A stretch of 41,815 nt of DNA from UBA2279 sp034399355 (GTDB lineage Bacteria; Actinomycetota; Coriobacteriia; Anaerosomatales; Anaerosomataceae). Numbering within the stretch: the stretch's first letter is position 1; the number at the start of each line of letters is the position of its first letter. The stretch covers positions 1 through 41,815 of the forward strand of contig JAXMMT010000033.1 in assembly GCA_034399355.1 (NCBI GenBank). Reading direction: 5' to 3'. Shown here piece after piece: positions 17,070 to 23,744 of this stretch. A program made the translations under genes and the position numbers. The notes beneath the pieces were generated by a model. It made no database searches. It saw only the letters and a list, made by a program, of their open reading frames with translations, and was not told the origin of the DNA.

Positions 17070-17423
17070 CTACTCGTTGCCAGGAAGCGACCGGAGTATT
17101 CGGGCGACCTGCCGCTTGAGAATCGGCATGTCTCGTTCCACGGTCTCCCAGACCATCTCGAGATCCACCTCGAAGTAGCCGTGAACAACATGGTTCCGAG
17201 TGGCGGTGATGGCGATCCAGTCGACGTCCGGATTCTCGGCCTTGATGCCAGCGGGCACGTGGGTCGCGGCCTCGCCGATGATCTCAAGGTGATGTACGAC
17301 CCAGACCTGCACCATCTCATCGTGCATGAAGGCCTCACGACCGTCCCGGGTGCGGGCTTCGATGCTCTGCACGGCTTCCTGGATATCCCGTAGCCGCGAA
17401 CGGGACTCCCGTTTCGCGATCAC
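17070..17423 (-). CDS. hepT: HepT-type HEPN ribonuclease toxin
   Basis: This 117-residue alpha-helical protein of the DUF86/HEPN family carries the RNase motif R-x4-H-x-Y as RNHVVHGY (Arg76, His81, Tyr83). HepT toxins cleave RNA and are neutralised when MntA adds AMP to the tyrosine of this motif. It overlaps the antitoxin gene by 4 bp (GTGA), so translation is coupled, with the antitoxin made first. Length and gene order (antitoxin, then toxin) fit known pairs. Confidence 0.88.
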   Translation of the reverse strand: MIAKRESRSRLRDIQEAVQSIEARTRDGREAFMHDEMVQVWVVHHLEIIGEAATHVPAGIKAENPDVDWIAITATRNHVVHGYFEVDLEMVWETVERDMPILKRQVARILRSLPGNE

Positions 17424-17968
17424 AACGGTACCGCTTCAGAAAGCACCCGCTCGCGGATCCCTGGCTTGAGGCTGCGCGCGGGAACCACGTCCACCCGCAC
17501 GCCCAGAAGCTGTCCCAGCTCGGCACCCAATCCGCTCAGATCGAAGAGGGAGGCATGCGGTTTCATCTCCACGAGAAGGTCGATGTCGCTCCCGTCGCAC
17601 GCGTCGCCACGGGCAACCGACCCGAATACCCGGAGGTTCTCCGTCCGGCGCCTATCCGCGATCGCCAGAATCTCATGACGGTGCGTGCGGAGTAGACCGC
17701 GGAGCCGCCGGGTGGAAGCTGACGCAGGGTCCAAGGGCTCCGCGACGGCAACTCCACCGCTCCCATACCCCGCACTCGCCTCCGCAACCAGACTTGACCC
17801 ACCCGCTGCGCTCTCGGTGAACGCACCGAGGGCCTCCTCGGAAATGCGTGTGACACGCTCGGAAAGATGGACGGCAGGCAGACGCCCCTGCTCGATCCAC
17901 AGGTAGACGGTACGCGGTGAAACGGCGAGGCGCTCAGCAACTTGCCGGGGTGTCAGGAGTGTCCTCAT
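17420..17968 (-). CDS. HTH-MNT fusion: MntA-type nucleotidyltransferase antitoxin with DNA-binding domain
   Basis: The 182-residue protein has two domains. Residues 1-50 are an excisionase/MerR-type helix-turn-helix (TPRQVAERLAVSPRTVYLWI). A Gly/Ala-rich linker of about 35 residues follows. Residues 90-180 are a minimal nucleotidyltransferase with GS at 116-117, Asp128 and Asp130 (SDIDLLVE) and a third acidic residue at Asp160. Typical MntA antitoxins lack the HTH. The family AMPylates its HepT partner; the fused HTH suggests the same protein also represses its own operon. The ATG start at 17968 has no ribosome site and sits 6 bp after a TATCAT -10, as in leaderless mRNAs. Confidence 0.88.
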   Translation of the reverse strand: MRTLLTPRQVAERLAVSPRTVYLWIEQGRLPAVHLSERVTRISEEALGAFTESAAGGSSLVAEASAGYGSGGVAVAEPLDPASASTRRLRGLLRTHRHEILAIADRRRTENLRVFGSVARGDACDGSDIDLLVEMKPHASLFDLSGLGAELGQLLGVRVDVVPARSLKPGIRERVLSEAVPL

Positions 17969-17974
17969 GCGTGC

Positions 17975-18023
17975 ATGATAGCACCGAATGCGCTTATTGC
18001 GCTTCTTTGACTGTACTACGCTT
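17975..18023 (-). promoter_or_regulatory. Putative leaderless promoter and repeat operator of the toxin-antitoxin operon
   Basis: TATCAT (17975-17980) is 6 bp upstream of the antitoxin ATG. No -35 hexamer is visible; in its place three copies of AAGCGyA occur on the minus strand (17989-17995, 17998-18004, 18017-18023), spaced 9 and 19 bp apart. Repeats over a promoter and an HTH in the first gene suggest an autoregulatory operator. Start site and binding are inferred. Confidence 0.45.
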
Positions 18024-18053
18024 AACGTGGGCGTTCGGCGCCCGCAGGTACCC

Positions 18054-19337
18054 CTACAGGCTCGCGAGCACCTCGGCAGCTGCCTTCGTCATTGCGTCGA
18101 TGTCCTCGTCACTGTGCGCCAGGCCGACGAACGTCGCCTCGAACTGGCTCGGCGCCAGCGTGATGCCCCGCTCAAGCATCCCCCTGAAGTAGCGCGCGTA
18201 GCGATCTGTGTCGCATGTCGCGGCGCTCGCCCAGTCCGTGACCGGCCCCTCGGCGAAGAACATGCACGCCATGGAGCCGACGCGTGTCAGGTACGCCTCG
18301 ATGCCGGCTTCGTCGACCGCAGCGCACAGGCCTGCCTCAAGGCGCGCGCCCTTGCGCTCGAGTTCGTCGTAGACGCCGGGCTTGGACAGCTCGGCGATGA
18401 GTGCGAGACCGGCGACCATCGCAATCGGGTTGCCCGAGAGCGTGCCCGCCTGGTAGACGGGACCGACCGGCGCCAGGCACTCCATGATCTCGCGCTTGCC
18501 GCCGAAGGCGCCCACCGGGAAGCCGCCACCGATGATCTTGCCGAGCGTGGTGAGGTCCGGCGTGACGCCGTAGCGTTCCTGCGCGCCGCCAAGGGCGACG
18601 CGGAAGCCGGTGATGACCTCGTCGAAGATGAGGACGACACCATACTCGTCGCAGAGCACGCGCAGGCCTTCGAGGAAGCTCTCGGCGGGCGGCACGACGC
18701 CCATGTTGCCCGCGACCGGCTCCAGGATGATGGCCGCGACCTGCTCGCCTATCTCGGCAAGCGTTGTGCGCACGGCCTCGAGGTTGTTGTAGGGCAGCAC
18801 GACGGTGTCGGCGGCGGCGCCTTTCGTGACGCCGGGCGTCGAGGGGATGCCAAGCGTGACGAGGCCGGAGCCCGCGGCCACAAGAAGCGCGTCGCTGTGA
18901 CCGTGATAGTTGCCGTCGAACTTGATGAACTTCTCGCGCCCGGTGTAGCCGCGCGCGAGGCGGATAGCGCTCATCGTCGCCTCGGTACCCGAGGAGACCA
19001 TGCGCACCTCTTCGATTGAGGGCACGGCGGCAACGACTGCCTCGGCCATCCTGAGTTCAATCTCGGTCGGCGCGCCGAAGCTCGTGCCCTTGTCGAGCTG
19101 CTCGCGCACCGCATCCAGCACGACCTCGGGCGCGTGTCCCAAGATCATCGGCCCCCACGACGCGACGAAGTCGATGTAGCTGTTGCCGTCCGCGTCCCAC
19201 ACGCGCGATCCCTTCGCGCGCTCGTAGAAGACCGGGTCCGCCCCCACGCTTTTGAACGCGCGCACGGGGGAGTTCACACCGCCGGGGATCAGGCGGCGGG
19301 ACTGTGCGAACAGCTCGCGAGAACGGTCGTTGTTCAT
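18054..19337 (-). CDS. hemL: Glutamate-1-semialdehyde 2,1-aminomutase
   Basis: The 427-residue PLP enzyme has the substrate-binding VNSPVRAF at 21-28, SSGTEATMSAIRLAR at about 115-129 and the PLP lysine Lys267 in TTLGKIIGGGFPVGAFGG. It converts glutamate-1-semialdehyde made by HemA to 5-aminolevulinate. The ATG at 19337 has AGGAG 7 nt upstream; a TTG directly before it is less likely. It is the last gene of the heme series, 9 bp after ahbAB. The 85 bp between it and the toxin-antitoxin promoter contain nothing recognisable. Confidence 0.96.
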   Translation of the reverse strand: MNNDRSRELFAQSRRLIPGGVNSPVRAFKSVGADPVFYERAKGSRVWDADGNSYIDFVASWGPMILGHAPEVVLDAVREQLDKGTSFGAPTEIELRMAEAVVAAVPSIEEVRMVSSGTEATMSAIRLARGYTGREKFIKFDGNYHGHSDALLVAAGSGLVTLGIPSTPGVTKGAAADTVVLPYNNLEAVRTTLAEIGEQVAAIILEPVAGNMGVVPPAESFLEGLRVLCDEYGVVLIFDEVITGFRVALGGAQERYGVTPDLTTLGKIIGGGFPVGAFGGKREIMECLAPVGPVYQAGTLSGNPIAMVAGLALIAELSKPGVYDELERKGARLEAGLCAAVDEAGIEAYLTRVGSMACMFFAEGPVTDWASAATCDTDRYARYFRGMLERGITLAPSQFEATFVGLAHSDEDIDAMTKAAAEVLASL

Positions 19338-19346
19338 CAAAGACTC

Positions 19347-20366
19347 CTAGTCTCCCTCGGCAAAGTACTTCATCGACGCCTTCTTGAACTCGCGAACAGA
19401 GTACAGCAGGCGCGGCGCCTCAAGGCCCGTGGCCTCATGGATGCGCTCGGCGACAGTCTCGACCTCGTCCCGGCTACGGCCGTGGATCATCGTGTAGAGG
19501 TTGGCGGGCCATGTTGGCGCGGTCGGGCGCTGATAGCAGTGGCTGACCTCTTTGAACGACGCCATGATCGGCCCGATTTCCTCGACCCGCTCCTCGGGGC
19601 AGCTCCAGACGCCCATCGCGTTGGCCGAGAAGCCCGTGCGCTGGTGCTTGATGGCGGCGCCAAAGCGCCTGATGACACGCGCGTCGACCCATCCCGATGT
19701 GCGTTCCAGCACCCACGGCTCGTCGACGTCGTAGCCGCACTCGAACAGCGTACGGGCGATTTCTGCGAAGGGACACTCCACGAGCGGAAGGTCGGTCTGC
19801 AGCAGCCGCGCAAGCGCTTTCTCCTCGCGATTGAGGTGCACCGGCTCGACCTCGGCAGGCTTGATAGTGGGCGGCGCCTCCGTGCGCTGCTCGCGATCGC
19901 CCGTGAGGTCGAAGTCCACCTTGATTTTGAACAGACGGACCGCCGGCAGGTCGAGAATGTCATCGATACCCGTGCGCTCGACGATCTCGTCCAAGATCAT
20001 CTGGATGCGCGCCCGCGACGGCGCGATGAGCGTGAACCAGATGTTGTAGCGGTCCTCGCGCTCGTAGTTGTGCGTGACGTTGTGATATTCGCCGATGAGC
20101 GTCGCGACCTCCTCGATGCGCTCCTCGGGCACCGCGATCGCGCAGAGCGTGCTGCAATACCCAAGGCGATGCGAGTCGAACATCGCGCCGATGCGCCGGA
20201 TGACGCCCTCGGCCTTCATGCGCTTGACCGAGGCGAGCACATCGGCCCCGGTCGAACCGAATTCCTCGGCCAGCACCGCGTAGGGCCGCGCCTTGATGGG
20301 GAATGCGGCCTGAATGGTCGAGATGACCCGACGGTCGAGATCGGTGAGTTCAAGAGGCGGCGTCAT
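19347..20366 (-). CDS. ahbAB: Fused AhbA-AhbB siroheme decarboxylase
   Basis: This 339-residue protein contains two Lrp/AsnC-like halves of about 155 residues each. Half one starts LTDLDRRVISTIQAAFPIKARPY and has RRIGAMFDSHRLGY. Half two starts LNREEKALARLLQTDLPLVE and has RRFGAAIKHQRTGFSANAMGVW. AhbA and AhbB usually form a heterodimer from separate genes; here both are joined in one chain by a linker of about 25 residues. The enzyme removes two acetate carboxyls from siroheme to give 12,18-didecarboxysiroheme. The gene overlaps the GtrA-like gene by 4 bp. Substrate assignment rests on the surrounding ahbC, ahbD and siroheme genes; NirDL-type proteins for heme d1 are close relatives. Confidence 0.9.
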   Translation of the reverse strand: MTPPLELTDLDRRVISTIQAAFPIKARPYAVLAEEFGSTGADVLASVKRMKAEGVIRRIGAMFDSHRLGYCSTLCAIAVPEERIEEVATLIGEYHNVTHNYEREDRYNIWFTLIAPSRARIQMILDEIVERTGIDDILDLPAVRLFKIKVDFDLTGDREQRTEAPPTIKPAEVEPVHLNREEKALARLLQTDLPLVECPFAEIARTLFECGYDVDEPWVLERTSGWVDARVIRRFGAAIKHQRTGFSANAMGVWSCPEERVEEIGPIMASFKEVSHCYQRPTAPTWPANLYTMIHGRSRDEVETVAERIHEATGLEAPRLLYSVREFKKASMKYFAEGD

Positions 20367-20854
20367 TCGCTTACATCCAGCCTTTCAGGGTCAGACGTGG
20401 AACGGGACTCGCGGAATGTGAAGTGCTTGTGGCCGAAGTAGCTGATAACGGTGACGACGGCGATAGTGGGTACGTTCGCCCAGAAGAGGGTCCAGCCGAG
20501 CCAGGCGGAGAGCAACTGGATCATCACTGACTGGAGGACGAAAGCACCCGCATACGTGGCATATATCCGCAGGTATTCGCGAACCCAATTCCCCTTGGTA
20601 CGGAAGACGATCAGCTTGAACGTGAAGAAGTTCTGCGTCACTGCGACCACCCACGCCACCAGCAGCACAACCTGTTTGGCTGCCGTCACGCCCACCAATG
20701 CGCCAAGTGCACTGCTTGGACCGTATGGAATCAGCTGCTCGAAGACCCATAGCGCCACCATGCTGAAGGCTGTGTTCCAACCCCCAACAACCAGAAAGCG
20801 GAGCTTCTCTGCATGTTCACGCGCCAGATCCGAAGCGCGACTGGCCACCGTCAT
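20363..20854 (-). CDS. GtrA-like small membrane protein
   Basis: The 163-residue protein has four predicted membrane helices (about 24-44, 53-75, 97-117 and 125-143) and the GtrA-family features LRFLVVGGWNTAFS and NFFTFKLIVF...GNWVREY. GtrA-like proteins are thought to help move lipid-linked sugars across the membrane in glycan modification. The ATG at 20854 overlaps the ahbD stop (ATGA), and the 3' end overlaps ahbAB, so it is locked inside the heme operon. An in-frame TTG at 20872 is less likely. No link between GtrA and heme is known to me; a lipid or membrane role for the pathway is only a guess. Confidence 0.8.
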   Translation of the reverse strand: MTVASRASDLAREHAEKLRFLVVGGWNTAFSMVALWVFEQLIPYGPSSALGALVGVTAAKQVVLLVAWVVAVTQNFFTFKLIVFRTKGNWVREYLRIYATYAGAFVLQSVMIQLLSAWLGWTLFWANVPTIAVVTVISYFGHKHFTFRESRSTSDPERLDVSE

Positions 20855-22197
20855 CTCGCAGTCTTCTCCCAACCTCTAGGCACGTACACGCAGTAGGGCT
20901 CCTCGGCCAGATAATCGCCCGTCACGGAAAGCGCCCGAGCACGGCAGCCGCCACACACGGCCTTGTACTCGCACGCGCCGCACTTGCCCTTGAGCAGCGA
21001 GTAGTCGCGCAGCTCGTTGAAGACTTTGGACTCCGTCCAGATTTGCGTGAACGGGCGGTCCTTCACGTTGCCGAGCTGCATGTCGAAGTAGCCGCATGGC
21101 TGGATGTCGCCCACGTGACTGATGAAGCAGAAGGTGATTCCGCCGAGACACCCGCGTGTCATCGCATCGAGCCCGTACTCCTCGCGCGTCACCTTCTTGC
21201 CCTCGGCCTTCGCCTTCTGGCGGATGATGCGGTAGTAGTGCGGCGCGTCGGTGGGCTTGAAGTGCAGCGGCGAGGTCTTCTGCCGCTCGTAGGCCCACTC
21301 CAGCACCTTCTCGTACTCCTCCGGCGGCAGCTCCTTGTCGAGCAGGTCCTCACCACGACCGGTGGGCACGAGCATGAAGATGTGGAACGCATCCACGCCG
21401 AGAGATTCGGCGAGGTCATGCATCTCCTCCATGCGGTCCGCGTTGAGCGTGGTGACCGTCATGTTGATTTGCACGCCCACGCCGTGGCGCTTCGCGATCT
21501 TGATGCCCTCGATGGTCTTGTCGAAGCAGCCGACCTGCCCGCGGAACGCGTCGTGCTCATCGGCGGTCGGGAAATCGACGGACACGCTGATACGCGGGAT
21601 GCGGTGCTCGGCCATCTTCGCGGCAATGTCGTCGGTGATGAGCGTGGCGTTCGTGCCAATGACGGGCATGGCGCCCTTCTCGTGCGCGTAGTCGACGATC
21701 TCCCAGATGTCGGGCCGCATGAGCGGCTCGCCGCCGGTGAGGATGATGATGGGGTTGGTGATGGTGACGATGTCGTCGATGGTGCTCTTGATCTGGTCGA
21801 GCGTCAGCTCGCCCTCGTAGGCGCCGAACTGCGCAGCAGCGCGACAGTGCGCACAACTCAGGTTGCAGGAGCGCGTGATCTCCCACGCGATGATGCGCGG
21901 CGCCTTGATGCCGGTACGCGCCTCATACGCAGCCGCCGCCTCGCCGCCGCCGGGCCGAAAGCCCATCGACCGCGCGCCGCCATGACGCTGCGTGCCACCA
22001 GGGTGACCCGGGTGGTGCGTCGGGGTCCCCGACGAAGCCTCTGCAGCCGCCGAAGGCGGCGAAGCCAGCGAGGAGGGGGCCACCGGCGCGCCACCCATCG
22101 GGATGCCGATGGCGGCCTGGCCGCAGCCCTTCTCGGCCTCGGCCATCTCCTGCTCAAGATCGGGGCGCGCGTCAGCGCTACCTACGTTGTCTGCCAT
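20851..22197 (-). CDS. ahbD: AhbD heme synthase (radical SAM)
   Basis: The 448-residue protein has the radical-SAM motif C111-x3-C115-x2-C118 (CNLSCAHC), GGEPLMRPD after the second strand, and a SPASM-type C-terminus with CGYFDMQLGNV and CGACEYKAVCGGCRARA that would hold a second iron-sulfur cluster. AhbD decarboxylates two propionates of Fe-coproporphyrin III to vinyls, yielding heme. AAGGAAGG is 10 nt before the ATG. Unusual: residues 1-95 form a Pro/Ala/Gly/His-rich extension encoded by GC-rich palindromic DNA. A later start at 21966 would remove most of it but has no ribosome site. Confidence 0.92.
   Translation of the reverse strand: MADNVGSADARPDLEQEMAEAEKGCGQAAIGIPMGGAPVAPSSLASPPSAAAEASSGTPTHHPGHPGGTQRHGGARSMGFRPGGGEAAAAYEARTGIKAPRIIAWEITRSCNLSCAHCRAAAQFGAYEGELTLDQIKSTIDDIVTITNPIIILTGGEPLMRPDIWEIVDYAHEKGAMPVIGTNATLITDDIAAKMAEHRIPRISVSVDFPTADEHDAFRGQVGCFDKTIEGIKIAKRHGVGVQINMTVTTLNADRMEEMHDLAESLGVDAFHIFMLVPTGRGEDLLDKELPPEEYEKVLEWAYERQKTSPLHFKPTDAPHYYRIIRQKAKAEGKKVTREEYGLDAMTRGCLGGITFCFISHVGDIQPCGYFDMQLGNVKDRPFTQIWTESKVFNELRDYSLLKGKCGACEYKAVCGGCRARALSVTGDYLAEEPYCVYVPRGWEKTAR
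21995..22060. repeat. Palindrome-rich segment inside ahbD
   Basis: Three inverted repeats sit side by side in the codons of the AhbD N-terminal extension: CCACC/GGTGG arms at 21995-22015, a perfect 8+1+8 palindrome at 22018-22034 (CGTCGGGG-T-CCCCGACG), and GCCGCC-GAA-GGCGGC at 22046-22060. This resembles a REP-like repeat kept in frame inside a coding region. Whether it recurs in the genome is not visible here. Confidence 0.5.
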
Positions 22198-22203
22198 GCG
22201 GGT

Positions 22204-23187
22204 CTAGCCTTCCTTGAGCCAGCGGGCAGCGTCTTTCGCGTGATACGTCAGGATGAGGTCGGCGCCGGCGCGCTTGAACCCGGTGAGCGTCTCGAGCACG
22301 ACGCGCTTCTCGTCGATCCAGCCCTTGGCGGCAGCGGCCTTCACCATCGCGTACTCGCCGCTCACGTTGTACGCCGCGGTCGGGTAGCCGAACTCATCTT
22401 TCACGCGACGGATGACGTCCATGTACGCGAGTGCGGGCTTGACCATGACGATGTCGGCGCCCTCGTCGATGTCGAGCGCGGTCTCGCGCAGCGCCTCCTC
22501 GCCATTGGCGGGATCCATCTGGTAGGCGCGACGATCGCCGAATGCCGGCGCACTATCGGCGGCTTCACGGAAGGGACCAAAGTATGCCGAGGCGTACTTT
22601 GCCGAGTACGCCATGATCGGCACGTCGGTGTAGCCCCCGGCATCCAGCGCTGCGCGGATAGCACCCACACGCCCGTCCATCATGTCGGACGGAGCAACCA
22701 TGTCGGCGCCCGCCTCGGCATGACTGACCGCCGTACTGGCAAGCATCTCGAGCGTCACGTCGTTCATCACGCAGCCGTGCTCGTCGAGCGCGCCGCAATG
22801 GCCGTGCGACGTATACTCGCACAGGCAGACGTCGGTGATGACGTAGAAGTCGGGGTCGTGCGCTTTGATCGCGCGGATCGCCTGCTGCACGATGCCATCT
22901 TCGGCATAGGCGCCGGTCCCGGCCTCGTCCTTGTACTCGGGCAGGCCGAACAAGATGACGGCCGGTATGCCGAGCGCCTTCAGCTCATCGATCTCGGCAG
23001 GCAGCTGATCAAGCGTCAGCTGGAACACGCCGGGCATCGATGCCACCTCAACGCGCTCGCCCTCCCCGAACTTCACGAACAGCGGGTAGATAAGGTCACC
23101 CGCGTCGAGCGTGTTCTCGCGCATCATCGCGCGCAGCGTCTCGGTTCGGCGCAGTCGGCGCGGCCGGTACGTGGGAAACTCCATCAT
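22204..23187 (-). CDS. hemB: Porphobilinogen synthase (5-aminolevulinate dehydratase)
   Basis: The 327-residue protein has the zinc cysteines C121, C123 and C131 in DVCLCEYTSHGHCG and the two catalytic lysines K197 (SAKYASAYFGPFR) and K250 (VMVKPALAY). It condenses two 5-aminolevulinate molecules to porphobilinogen. The full set of cysteines indicates the zinc-dependent type. AAGGAGG precedes the ATG-ATG start. It lies 6 bp from ahbD in the heme operon. Confidence 0.97.
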   Translation of the reverse strand: MMEFPTYRPRRLRRTETLRAMMRENTLDAGDLIYPLFVKFGEGERVEVASMPGVFQLTLDQLPAEIDELKALGIPAVILFGLPEYKDEAGTGAYAEDGIVQQAIRAIKAHDPDFYVITDVCLCEYTSHGHCGALDEHGCVMNDVTLEMLASTAVSHAEAGADMVAPSDMMDGRVGAIRAALDAGGYTDVPIMAYSAKYASAYFGPFREAADSAPAFGDRRAYQMDPANGEEALRETALDIDEGADIVMVKPALAYMDVIRRVKDEFGYPTAAYNVSGEYAMVKAAAAKGWIDEKRVVLETLTGFKRAGADLILTYHAKDAARWLKEG

Positions 23188-23226
23188 CTGCCTCCTTGTC
23201 GCGGAACCAGGTGCCCGCGCTCGTCG

Positions 23227-23457
23227 CTAATCAACGAACTCGTCGATCTTGATCTCGGCCTCGACACCGGCCGCGGGCGCTACACCGGTCGCCACGTGAC
23301 GGGCGATCTTGTGGTCCACGAATCGCTTGTATGCGGCGGCGGCGTACACGGCTGCAAATGCGACGGCTCCCCAGAAGAGCATCTGCATGAACGCATACAT
23401 GACGCTACCCCACGTGTTGAACCACGTCAGGAACCCGTTCGTCGTCGCTGTGCCCAT
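23227..23457 (-). CDS. Small single-span membrane protein of unknown function
   Basis: This gene encodes 76 residues. The ATG at 23457 has GGAGGAGG 10 nt upstream; the open frame extends further but that site decides the start. Residues 1-15 are polar, a single hydrophobic helix spans about 17-44 (VMYAFMQMLFWGAVAFAAVY), and a short basic stretch (YKRFVDHK) and a charged tail follow. It lies 39 bp upstream of hemB in the heme operon and downstream of tRNA-Ala. I do not recognise the family. A membrane anchor or small assembly factor for heme or cytochrome enzymes is possible but unsupported. Confidence 0.65.
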   Translation of the reverse strand: MGTATTNGFLTWFNTWGSVMYAFMQMLFWGAVAFAAVYAAAAYKRFVDHKIARHVATGVAPAAGVEAEIKIDEFVD

Positions 23458-23521
23458 CGTCGTGCGACCTCCTCCGATTGTAGAGAACACTCCCCGACCG
23501 ACTGACCCGGCCAGTGAAGCA

Positions 23522-23555
23522 GTCGAGACGTCCCGCACAGGCGGGCCGCCTCGAC
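23522..23555. other. Hairpin between tRNA-Ala and the small membrane gene
   Basis: An imperfect inverted repeat has outer arms GTCGAG/CTCGAC and inner arms CCCGC/GCGGG. It follows the tRNA on the minus strand and may help end or process the tRNA transcript. No T-run follows, so it is not a standard intrinsic terminator. Confidence 0.35.
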
Positions 23556-23566
23556 ATTGTCACCAG

Positions 23567-23642
23567 TGGTGGAGATGATCGGATTCGAACCGACGACCTC
23601 TGCGTTGCGAACGCAGCGCTCTCCCAGCTGAGCTACATCCCC
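23567..23642 (-). tRNA. tRNA-Ala (anticodon CGC)
   Basis: The 76-nt minus-strand sequence folds as a cloverleaf. The acceptor arm GGGGATG/CATCTCC contains the G3:U70 pair that marks alanine tRNAs. The anticodon stem CTGCG/CGCAG encloses a loop TTCGCAA with anticodon CGC. The T-arm contains GGTTCGAATCC, and CCA is encoded. It sits between ahbC and the small membrane gene, in the same direction as the heme genes. Confidence 0.96.
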
Positions 23643-23676
23643 ATCTCGCACCCGCCTTAAGGGGCGTCAGCGCAAG

Positions 23677-23710
23677 TGTATACAATGCCGAGCAATCTGC
23701 TCTTTGTCAA
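23677..23710 (-). promoter_or_regulatory. Possible promoter upstream of tRNA-Ala with palindromic spacer
   Basis: A consensus -35 TTGACA (23705-23710) is followed by the AT-rich TGTATACA, with TATACA at 23677-23682, about 35 bp before the tRNA. The spacing to TATACA is longer than ideal. The spacer holds a perfect palindrome GAGCA-GAT-TGCTC, which could be an operator. Confidence 0.45.
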
Positions 23711-23744
23711 CGACGCGGCGACCCCGTTTGGCCACCCCGTAGTG

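Noticed and set aside
15872..20441. Long plus-strand frames over manC/galU, hemL and ahbAB
   Set aside because: They mirror well-identified genes, have low-complexity Arg/Ala/His-rich products and no recognisable domain.
21043..23505. An open frame of 820 codons on the plus strand
   Set aside because: It is antisense to ahbD, hemB and the small membrane gene, all of which have clear motifs and ribosome sites. The open frame is a by-product of GC-rich codon use.
23427..23651. Frame translating tRNA sequence (contains VAQLGERCVRNAEVVGSNP)
   Set aside because: This is a familiar spurious translation of a tRNA gene; the region is tRNA-Ala and its flank.
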